A DNA stretch of 14,018 bases, taken from Oscillospiraceae bacterium (GTDB lineage: Bacteria > Bacillota > Clostridia > Oscillospirales > Ruminococcaceae). Each line of letters begins with the position of its first letter. Position 1 is the first letter of the stretch. The position numbers were made by a program, and so were the translations under genes. The stretch spans positions 1 to 14,018 of the forward strand of contig JAEDJV010000059.1 in NCBI GenBank assembly GCA_016296165.1, written 5' to 3'. The notes beneath the pieces were generated by a model, which had not been told where the DNA came from, did not search any database, and worked only from the letters and a program-made list of their open reading frames with translations. Shown one piece after another: positions 7,359 through 14,018 of the stretch.

Positions 7359-7387
7359 ATTATACAGAAAATCAAGACTATTTTCAA
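7359..7387 (-). promoter_or_regulatory. sigma-A promoter of the lipoprotein gene
   Basis: On the minus strand TTGAAA (7382-7387), a 17-base spacer and a perfect TATAAT (7359-7364). Transcription should start near 7352, about 29 bases before the ATG at 7323, so the lipoprotein gene can be expressed independently of the GH3-GH30 unit. Confidence 0.8.
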
Positions 7388-7461
7388 GTTTTTTACCATA
7401 TATCGGAATATAACTGTTTTTTTCGTCATTCCTGGCCTTTATATTTAGATGTAATTTAGCA

Positions 7462-9612
7462 TTATGCCAAAATAGATTTAAGAAGAATGAAGTCAATAAC
7501 ATCTACTCTGCCGTTTTTATCAATATCACTGTTTTCTGCTGATATTGAGATATCCATACCTAAAAGATATTTTACAAGGTCAGCAAGATCAACAGATGTT
7601 ACAGAACCATCACCGTTTACGTCCCCTTCCGGTTTCTCCGGGGCTGTTCCGTAGACTTCAATCTCAGCTATGTTACAGCAGTAAACGGAATCTTTATTTA
7701 CAGATGAATCTGCAGGAGCACCTGACGGAACCTGATATCTGATATATCTTATTCCCTTGTTATCTGTAAGTTTTGTTGCATATCTCATACCGGAAGCAGG
7801 TTTTGAACTTATTGTATAGATTCTCTCCCAGTTCACGCCATCTGCAGATCCTGTAAAATACGCATCCTTACATCTGTATTCATAACCGCTTCTAGGAGCA
7901 TAGCCAATCGCTGTTATATCGTAAACATCCCCAAGGTCAGCCTGCACCCAGCCGTCACCTACTCCGTCGAAGAACGAAGAAGTATTTCCGTCAAATGCCT
8001 TTTTGCAGTCATTTTCAGTATTGTTCCATGGATTGCTTCCTGTTACTCTGTCAGGAGTAATATTGATTTTCTCTCCTTTTATCTCAGCCTGCGCCTTAAC
8101 ATCATCAATAATGTATGTTGTAACTGAACGTGCAGCAAGTTCTGCTGAAAAACCTGTTCCGTTTGTAGAGATATCATTAAGTTCTTTCCAGTTTTCACCG
8201 TTTTGCATATTTCCGCTTGTCCGGATAACCTGTACGCTGTTTCCAAGCTCTGTGAATTCCGAGAGATCAAAATCAACCTTCTTCGCATCTCCGTCATTTG
8301 TTGCTACAATAACAAGTCTGTTTCCGGTCTTGTCATAAGCTGCCATTGTTGAACCGGAGGACTTAAGCATTGTATATCCAGGTCTTATATATCTTGAGAA
8401 CTGTCCGAATACATAATACTTCTTAGTCAGGATGATGCTCTGATTATCGTGATCGGCAACAGCAAGTCCCCAGAATCCTTTTGTAATATCAGGCATACCA
8501 CTGTCTTTTTTGCCGTTATATCCATCCTTGCTTATATGCTTGTCAATCGCCTGCCAGATTATCCATGCAGATGAATTCAAACCGTTACAGTCAGCGTTGA
8601 TTCTGTTTGCAAGCCACAGAGCAGGTCCCATCTCACCGGCATTTACACCCGAAACACCTGCACCGTCAACTTCACTCATCCAGAGATTTTTTCCGTTTGC
8701 TTTTGCAAGATCCTTAAGCTGGGTTCTCTTGCTGCCGCCATATGTATGCGTATCAATTCTGCCTACCGCATTCTTTGCATTGGAAGAAAGTGCGTTAAAT
8801 GCGTCAATCTGGGTGTCAATAGAAGTTTCATCTGTTCCGGCAATAATTACATCTGACATGTTTTTCGCTTTCATTGCACGCTGCATTTCCATAATCATAT
8901 TTGATTCAGAAGCACCTATATCAAAATGACATCCTTCCTGCTTGGCACTATATGCACCCCAGAAATTTGTGTACGGTTCGTTAAACGGTTCAACACTCTG
9001 AACATCAACTCCCCATTCGTTTTGATAATGAGCACATACCTCAGCCATATAATCTGCAAATCCGCCGTACCACTCATTTTTCAGATTGTTTTTTCCGGCA
9101 TCTCTGTTACCGCTTGAACATCCGCTTTCAGTCATATAATACGGAGGTGAATTTGAAAACATTTCAACTATAAGATTATTTCCGGAAGCCTTCAATGCTT
9201 TAAAAAGAACATTTCTCTGATTATAATCCGCATTCCAGTCGTAAACGACTCTGCCGTTTTCAAGTCTTGAATATCCCGGCATATTTGAGTCTGTTCTGGT
9301 GATATGATCATGAGTCGGATCATCACCGCCGCCAATATTAAATCTGGCAATATTCATACGAAGTCCCGTATCGCCAAAGAATGCCTCACCTGTCTTCTCG
9401 GCAAGTACATCGGAATATCCTACTCTGTTAGCCCACCAGCACAGCGAAGTTCCCCATCCTTCAAACACACCGTTGTTAATTTCATACGTATCAAACGGAG
9501 AAATCGACACAACATCAGCAGCCTCCACAGACCTGAAACTGAAACATGAAAGTCCGGTACTGCATACACCTAGTGCCATAACAACGGCAGCCACTCTTTT
9601 AATGATTTTCAT
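7462..9612 (-). CDS. secreted GH30 glycosidase with F5/8C domain and dockerin
   Basis: A 716-residue protein. Residues 1-31 are a signal peptide with a likely cut after SVEA. A GH30-type TIM barrel plus side beta-domain spans about 34-505, opening with FEGWGTSLCWWANRVGY. The acid/base is Glu212 in EPFNEPY and the likely nucleophile Glu314 in LWMSEVDG. Residues about 517-655 form a discoidin (F5/8 type C, CBM32-like) domain. Residues 663-716 are a dockerin. The GWGTSLCWW opening and overall pattern point to the Glyco_hydr_30_2/GH30_5 group, whose known members cut beta-1,6-galactan side chains; a xylan-active GH30 is the main alternative. The enzyme should be exported and plugged into a cellulosome through a cohesin. 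AAGGAGT lies 9 bases before the ATG. It sits 81 bp after GH3 and has no clear promoter of its own, so it is probably co-transcribed with it. Confidence 0.88.
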   Translation of the reverse strand: MKIIKRVAAVVMALGVCSTGLSCFSFRSVEAADVVSISPFDTYEINNGVFEGWGTSLCWWANRVGYSDVLAEKTGEAFFGDTGLRMNIARFNIGGGDDPTHDHITRTDSNMPGYSRLENGRVVYDWNADYNQRNVLFKALKASGNNLIVEMFSNSPPYYMTESGCSSGNRDAGKNNLKNEWYGGFADYMAEVCAHYQNEWGVDVQSVEPFNEPYTNFWGAYSAKQEGCHFDIGASESNMIMEMQRAMKAKNMSDVIIAGTDETSIDTQIDAFNALSSNAKNAVGRIDTHTYGGSKRTQLKDLAKANGKNLWMSEVDGAGVSGVNAGEMGPALWLANRINADCNGLNSSAWIIWQAIDKHISKDGYNGKKDSGMPDITKGFWGLAVADHDNQSIILTKKYYVFGQFSRYIRPGYTMLKSSGSTMAAYDKTGNRLVIVATNDGDAKKVDFDLSEFTELGNSVQVIRTSGNMQNGENWKELNDISTNGTGFSAELAARSVTTYIIDDVKAQAEIKGEKINITPDRVTGSNPWNNTENDCKKAFDGNTSSFFDGVGDGWVQADLGDVYDITAIGYAPRSGYEYRCKDAYFTGSADGVNWERIYTISSKPASGMRYATKLTDNKGIRYIRYQVPSGAPADSSVNKDSVYCCNIAEIEVYGTAPEKPEGDVNGDGSVTSVDLADLVKYLLGMDISISAENSDIDKNGRVDVIDFILLKSILA
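7465..7626 (-). other. dockerin domain
   Basis: Residues 663-716 of the GH30 protein. Two calcium-binding duplicated segments are visible: GDVNGDGSVTSVDLADLVKY (Asp664, Asn666, Asp668, Ser670, Asp675) and SDIDKNGRVDVIDFILLKS (Asp696, Asp698, Asn700, Asp707). All expected calcium ligands are present, so the domain should fold and bind a cohesin on a scaffoldin or at the cell surface. No scaffoldin is encoded in the window. Confidence 0.9.
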
Positions 9613-9642
9613 TTAACATACACTCCTTAAAAATATATTTCA

Positions 9643-9678
9643 GGAATATGTGAAGATATCTGACGCTTCACATATTCC
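9643..9678 (-). repeat. intercistronic hairpin between GH3 and GH30
   Basis: A perfect 13-bp inverted repeat: GGAATATGTGAAG (9643-9655) pairs with CTTCACATATTCC (9666-9678), with a 10-base loop. It begins 15 bases after the GH3 stop and ends 30 bases before the GH30 start. On the minus strand it is followed by TGAAATATATTTTT, not an immediate T-run, so termination would be partial at best. It may protect the GH3 mRNA end, attenuate GH30, or act as a palindromic operator. Confidence 0.6.
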
Positions 9679-9693
9679 ATTAAAAAACAGACA

Positions 9694-12432
9694 CTAATCC
9701 AGTGGTCTGACATATTTATACTTTATGTTCTCCATCCTTAATCCACTCTGAGCAAAATAAAATCTTATTGTATTGAATCTTGAATACATGCAGACATCTC
9801 TGTCCATAACAACAGTTCTGCCGTTTGTCCCGCTGAACGTAAATGAAGTACAAACCGTACCATTGTTAAAATAAGTAACCGGTATCTGTGCCACTTCTCC
9901 CTGATCAGAATGCGCTGACAATGATATCTTATAACATCCGGGCGTGGTAATAGTAAGTTCATAGCAGTAAACACATCCTCTGTCCGTACAAACCATATCA
10001 AGCGGAATCTCAAGTTCCTTGTCAAGTTCGTACAGAACAACCGGTGCATCACTTCCCTTGTCTTCTTCCGGTCGGTTAATTACTTCAAAAGACTCATATC
10101 TGTCTGTAAAATATTTCATTGCATTTGAGTTCATAAGAAATCTGCATATATTAGCTGCATTTCTCTGAAGTTCAGATCTCTTTAAAATGCCTTTTTCAAG
10201 ATACTCAAGTGTATTATCATCATTTTTTTCGCTGTCAGAGCAAACCATGTACACATCATTCTGCGCCATGGCCATAGCCGCAAAATTATTTTTACGCTGC
10301 CTGCAGCCTCTCTCATTTATATCTGCCCACCAGTCAGTCATTACCATTCCTTCAAATCCCCATTCTTTTCTGAGAATTGAAGTAGTGAGATCATAACTTC
10401 CTGCTGTCCATAAACCATTTACCGAACCGTAAGTAGTCATAACCGAACCGGCATCTGCCTGCTTAACAGCCATCTCAAATCCTTTAAGATAAATTTCTCT
10501 CAGAGCTCTCTCGGAGATAACAGAATCCGTTTCCAGTCTCTTCGTCTCCTGATTATTTCCGCAGAAATGCTTTATGGTTCCTTCAGAACCGCTTCTGTGC
10601 ATACCAATTAATTCAGCACATGCCATCTTGCCCGTAAGTAAAGGGTCCTCTGAAAAATATTCAAAGTTTCTGCCGTTCAGAGGATGACGGTGTATATTCA
10701 TTCCCGGACCAAGCAGACAGTCAACCTTCGTCTGTGCAAGCTCTGCGCCTGTCATTTCGAAAAGTTCCGTAACAAGTTCCGGATTAAAAGTTGAAGCTAT
10801 CATCGAGCCAATCGGAAGACTGAATGCTTTTATACCGCAGTCAAGTCTCATGCCCGAAGGGCCGTCTGCACAGCATCCGCAAGGGATACCAAAATTCTTA
10901 AGATTTTCTGAAACACCGCCAAAAGCTGAAGCTGTACCGGCTGTAACCTTAGGACTTCCCATACCCTCGCCTCTGATTATACAGGATAGATCGTAGTCAG
11001 AAAGCTGAGCTATAAACTCATCCATAGTATTTTTGCCGTCAAGAACATCAGCAAGTTTTATCCCACAGTCTCCTGTATAAGGTATTTCTTCCGGTATATC
11101 CTCAAGTCGTTTCTTCTGTTCATCATTTTCAAGAAGCGGAACATCTTCTTCTGTAACTGTAAAATTCCCTTCTGAATCTTTTAACGGCTTAATTCTCTTA
11201 AAAGGCATAACCGGAGCAAGACACTGGGTAAGTTTTTCAGTTACAACTGTCTGAGGGATATTTATAGTTTCTGTAAATACTGCATTTCTGATATCAGTTC
11301 CGGTATAAATATTATAATCACCCGCCTCAAGTACAAAACAGAATCTGTTCACTGTTGCACCTGAATCATCGTAAGAAGCAATATCGGAAAGTGAAAAATC
11401 AATCCTTATGATTTCATCCTCACCAGGCTTAAGTTCTCTCGTTTTTTTAAATCCGCACAGAACTCTTGCCGCTTTTCCGAGTCGACCCTGAGGTGCCTCG
11501 CAGTAAATCTGAACAACTTCCTTTCCGCTGAAATCACCTGTATTTTTTACTTTGACTTCAACAAAATTATCGGAGCTGTTCGTAACATTTACATCAAAAG
11601 TCGTATATGACAATCCGTAACCGAACGGATAATGAACACTTTCTTTTGCAAATGTTTCAAAATACCTGTATCCGACATAAATATCCTCAGCATAAAAATT
11701 TCTGACTGTATCTCCGAAATTCCTGTCCGAAGGATAGTCCGAAATCTTATAGGCGATAGTATCCGGCAGTTTACCTGAAGGACTTATCTTTCCCGTAAGA
11801 ACTGCAGCTGTCCCTGTGCCACCTGTCATGCCACCCTGCCAGATCATAGCAAGGGCATCCGGATTACAGCTTTCTATAAAGAGAGTATCCATTATACCGC
11901 CTGTATTAAGAAGAACGATCATCTTTCTGAAGTTTGCCCTTACTTTAGTTATCATATCCTTCTCAGTATCACTCAGCAGATATGCGCCGGGTTCTTCCCT
12001 GTTATCCTGTTCTTCACCTGCAGTCCTTCCGATAACGATTACAGCAGTGCTGCACTGAGATGATATCTTTTTTACAAATTCATCTTCAAGAGGCATCTCC
12101 TCCTGCGACCAGGGTTCTGTACCCCAGCCTGCACCTGGATTGAAAGGATTTTCATCATCCCACTTTTTATAAACTGAAAGTAATTCTTCATTAAGTTTAA
12201 CCCCAGCTTCAATAAGACCTTCAACAAGTCCTGTAACCTTAGATACATTTACCATACCCCCTGAACCGGTTCCGCTTTTATAATAGTGCAGCTGTATTCT
12301 TCCGAATAATGCAATTTCTTCGGAAACATCAAGAGGAAGTGCGTTATCTCTGTTCTGAAGCAGGATAATTCCTTCTGCGACAGTCTGCACAGCTTTTTCA
12401 ATATATCTGTCCCAATCTAGTATCTTTGCCAT
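9694..12432 (-). CDS. GH3 beta-glucosidase-type enzyme with inverted domain order
   Basis: A 912-residue protein with no signal peptide, so cytoplasmic. Domain order is reversed relative to most GH3 enzymes: the alpha/beta sandwich (about 1-275), a fibronectin III-like domain (about 285-390), then the TIM-barrel domain (about 460-770), and an extra C-terminal beta domain (about 780-912) resembling a carbohydrate-binding module. The nucleophile is Asp700 in GMVMTDWW; substrate-binding KHF is at 621-623 and DGPSGMR at 523-529. The acid/base is probably Glu140 or Glu141 in AGEEQDNRE. GH3 proteins with this order are known from R. albus and Butyrivibrio fibrisolvens beta-glucosidases. It would release sugars from the non-reducing end of imported oligosaccharides; beta-glucoside is the default guess, with xyloside or galactoside possible. 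AGAAGGGA lies about 9 bases before the ATG. It leads the unit with GH30 and has a strong promoter. Confidence 0.88.
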   Translation of the reverse strand: MAKILDWDRYIEKAVQTVAEGIILLQNRDNALPLDVSEEIALFGRIQLHYYKSGTGSGGMVNVSKVTGLVEGLIEAGVKLNEELLSVYKKWDDENPFNPGAGWGTEPWSQEEMPLEDEFVKKISSQCSTAVIVIGRTAGEEQDNREEPGAYLLSDTEKDMITKVRANFRKMIVLLNTGGIMDTLFIESCNPDALAMIWQGGMTGGTGTAAVLTGKISPSGKLPDTIAYKISDYPSDRNFGDTVRNFYAEDIYVGYRYFETFAKESVHYPFGYGLSYTTFDVNVTNSSDNFVEVKVKNTGDFSGKEVVQIYCEAPQGRLGKAARVLCGFKKTRELKPGEDEIIRIDFSLSDIASYDDSGATVNRFCFVLEAGDYNIYTGTDIRNAVFTETINIPQTVVTEKLTQCLAPVMPFKRIKPLKDSEGNFTVTEEDVPLLENDEQKKRLEDIPEEIPYTGDCGIKLADVLDGKNTMDEFIAQLSDYDLSCIIRGEGMGSPKVTAGTASAFGGVSENLKNFGIPCGCCADGPSGMRLDCGIKAFSLPIGSMIASTFNPELVTELFEMTGAELAQTKVDCLLGPGMNIHRHPLNGRNFEYFSEDPLLTGKMACAELIGMHRSGSEGTIKHFCGNNQETKRLETDSVISERALREIYLKGFEMAVKQADAGSVMTTYGSVNGLWTAGSYDLTTSILRKEWGFEGMVMTDWWADINERGCRQRKNNFAAMAMAQNDVYMVCSDSEKNDDNTLEYLEKGILKRSELQRNAANICRFLMNSNAMKYFTDRYESFEVINRPEEDKGSDAPVVLYELDKELEIPLDMVCTDRGCVYCYELTITTPGCYKISLSAHSDQGEVAQIPVTYFNNGTVCTSFTFSGTNGRTVVMDRDVCMYSRFNTIRFYFAQSGLRMENIKYKYVRPLD

Positions 12433-12497
12433 TGTGTTCGTTCCCTTCTATCAGCATTTTTCACAGAATTTTCTCAATTTAATAAAATCCTGTATCC

Positions 12498-12526
12498 ATT
12501 ATATCAAATATTTTATGATTTATCAA
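12498..12526 (-). promoter_or_regulatory. sigma-A promoter of the GH3-GH30 unit
   Basis: On the minus strand TTGATA (12521-12526), a 17-base spacer and a perfect TATAAT (12498-12503). The start should be near 12491, giving a leader of about 58 bases before the GH3 ATG at 12432. I saw no convincing operator palindrome around it. Confidence 0.82.
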
Positions 12527-12558
12527 TGTTTTTTTTGCAAATTCATCAAAAAACAGTA

Positions 12559-12596
12559 AGAAATCAGCGGAGCCTGAGCAGACTCCGCTGATTTCT
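12559..12596 (-). terminator. terminator of the TrkH-type gene
   Basis: AGAAATCAGCGGAG (12559-12572) pairs over 14 bp with CTCCGCTGATTTCT (12583-12596), with a 10-base loop. On the minus strand it is followed, after TACTG, by TTTTTT. It lies 41 bases beyond the TrkH stop and separates that gene from the GH3 promoter. Confidence 0.8.
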
Positions 12597-12637
12597 GTGA
12601 AATGATTTTTACTGTTCTGAGCTTTGGATATCCCTCA

Positions 12638-14018
12638 TTAGAATTTTCTTCTCCAGACTGAAGGTGAGAGAAGTATTATCATAGGGAGACATTCCAGTCG
12701 TCCAAGAAGCATATCTACAGTAAGGACTACTTTTGAAAAATCCGAATAAAACGAAAAGTTCTCCATTGGTCCTACTTTGTTAAGTCCTGGTCCTATGTTA
12801 TTTATGCATGTTACTACGGATGAAAATGACGTTGTAAAATCTGCATTGTCAAGCGAAACAAGGAGAAGCGAGATAAACAAAAGTCCTATATACAGAATGA
12901 AATACGTCTGTACGCCATGAACTGTCTGGGTATCCATTGATTTGTCTTCGCCTTTGAGAACGTAAACGCACTTCGGACTAAGTGTACGTCTGACAAATTT
13001 CTTTACACTCCTGAACATTATTACTATTCGCTGAACTTTAAGGCCGCCGCCTGTTGATCCGGCACACGCGCCTATGAACATAAGCACTATCAGAACGGTC
13101 TGTGAAAATTCCGGCCATTGTATGAAGTCAGCTGTTGCAAAACCGGTTGAGGTCATTATGGAAGATACCTGAAAAACAGAATATCTGAAGTTTGTAAAAA
13201 CTGACTGATACTGTCCTGAGGTATTAATCATAATGAGCGCTGTAGCGGCAGCCATGATAATCAGATACACTTTCAGTTCTGTATTTTTAAGTGCATTTTT
13301 TATATGTCCTGTTAAGATCAGATAATATATACTGAAATTCACACCAAACAGTATCATCCCTACGGTAAGCACACCTTCAAGATATGCTGAATCATAATAA
13401 GCAATTCCGTTATTTTTTATTCCGAATCCTCCGGTTCCTGCTGTACCCATTGCATGACATATGCTGTCAAACAGAGGCATTCCGCCAAGCACGAGAAATA
13501 TAACTGTTACCAGAGTAAGTACAGCATATATTATATACAGGTACAGAGCCGATGTCTTTCCCTTTGGAACGATCTTTCCAACCTGAGGTCCGGCACATTC
13601 TGCTCTCATAAGATGCATTGCAGAATTGTTTGACGGGAGAACGGCAACAGCAAGCACGAGAACTCCCATTCCTCCTACCCAGTGAGTAAAGCTTCTCCAG
13701 AAAAGCATCCCTCGTGGAAGAGATTCTATGTCTGAAAGAATCGTCGAACCGGTAGTTGTAAATCCTGAAACGCTTTCGAATACAGCGTCAACAAATGACG
13801 GAATCGAACCTGAAATATAAAACGGAAGTGCGCCTATTATAGGATACAGAATCCACAATAGTGCGACTATGAGAAAACCCTCTCTGGCATACATTCGCAT
13901 GTTTCCGGGTTTTATCATAGACATAGGAAGTGTAATAACAGCTGTAGCCAGAGCGAGTATAAGAAATACTTTCATAGAGTCTGTTTCGCCGTAATAAAGA
14001 CTAACCATTGCCGGAAAG
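12638..14018 (-). CDS. TrkH/KtrB-type potassium uptake membrane subunit (5' end missing)
   Basis: Channel-like subunit that carries K+ across the cytoplasmic membrane, normally gated by a cytoplasmic TrkA/KtrA protein (none here). At least 456 residues are visible from ATG 14008, but the frame stays open to the window edge (preceded by Phe-Pro-Ala), and the LPxxVSLxYGE motif normally follows a first membrane helix. The real start is therefore probably about 20 residues further right. Ten or so hydrophobic helices are visible. The four filter loops, counted from ATG 14008, are SGFTTTGST (81-89), GTGGF (191-195), TSTGF (286-290) and NNIGPG (403-408). KVQRIVIMFRSVKK with its basic cluster matches the cytoplasmic segment of TrkH proteins. 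The C-terminus ends normally (LGRLECLPMIILLSPSVWRR). It converges on nothing and is closed by its own terminator. Confidence 0.9.
   Translation of the reverse strand, partial: FPAMVSLYYGETDSMKVFLILALATAVITLPMSMIKPGNMRMYAREGFLIVALLWILYPIIGALPFYISGSIPSFVDAVFESVSGFTTTGSTILSDIESLPRGMLFWRSFTHWVGGMGVLVLAVAVLPSNNSAMHLMRAECAGPQVGKIVPKGKTSALYLYIIYAVLTLVTVIFLVLGGMPLFDSICHAMGTAGTGGFGIKNNGIAYYDSAYLEGVLTVGMILFGVNFSIYYLILTGHIKNALKNTELKVYLIIMAAATALIMINTSGQYQSVFTNFRYSVFQVSSIMTSTGFATADFIQWPEFSQTVLIVLMFIGACAGSTGGGLKVQRIVIMFRSVKKFVRRTLSPKCVYVLKGEDKSMDTQTVHGVQTYFILYIGLLFISLLLVSLDNADFTTSFSSVVTCINNIGPGLNKVGPMENFSFYSDFSKVVLTVDMLLGRLECLPMIILLSPSVWRRKF

Noticed and set aside
7324..7461. Terminator after GH30
   Set aside because: The stretch holds the lipoprotein promoter, but no inverted repeat followed by T residues was found.
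8510..8929. 139-residue frame antisense to GH30
   Set aside because: The GH30 frame carries intact catalytic motifs; the antisense frame is a codon-usage by-product.
9613..9693. Own promoter for GH30
   Set aside because: TATATT-like strings exist but none has a -35 box at 16-18 bases; co-transcription with GH3 fits better.

Overview
The window looks like chromosomal DNA of an anaerobic, plant-fibre-degrading Firmicute close to Ruminococcus. The pointers are a dockerin-tagged glycosidase (a cellulosome part), a GH3 glucosidase with the inverted domain order known from R. albus and Butyrivibrio, a type IV pilin-like protein of the kind linked to cellulose adhesion in R. albus, A+T-rich intergenic DNA, strong AGGAG-type ribosome binding sites and sigma-A promoters with 17-bp spacers. 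The species call is inference from gene content.

Layout. Positions 1-2926 (+) hold the 3' part of a large polymorphic-toxin-like protein ending in a cytidine-deaminase-fold domain, followed 10 bp later by a small gene that is the likely immunity protein. Positions 2927-3950 hold a small DUF3592-like membrane protein gene (+) between two copies of a short imperfect repeat, then a broken CwlD-type amidase gene (-) converging on it. Positions 3951-4725 hold a pilin-like gene (+) with a textbook promoter and a terminator. Positions 4726-7452 (-) encode a large lipoprotein with a propeller-like front half and a solute-binding-protein-like back half. Positions 7462-12530 (-) are a two-gene sugar-degradation unit: GH3 (cytoplasmic, domain-permuted), then GH30-F5/8C-dockerin (secreted), under one clear promoter upstream of GH3. 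Positions 12540-14018 (-) hold a TrkH/KtrB-type potassium transporter gene whose start lies beyond the right edge, with its terminator.

How the parts fit. The GH30 enzyme is exported and probably docked on a cellulosome, where it would cut a plant side-chain polysaccharide (beta-1,6-galactan is the best guess). The GH3 enzyme has no signal peptide and would split imported oligosaccharides inside the cell. The adjacent lipoprotein could bind such sugars, but no ABC permease is in the window. The pilin-like protein may help adhesion to fibre. The toxin/immunity pair is a separate function (competition between bacteria) and is clearly more A+T-rich than the glycosidase genes. No gene-free stretch exceeds 300 bases. 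I saw no tRNA, rRNA, CRISPR array, insertion sequence or riboswitch.
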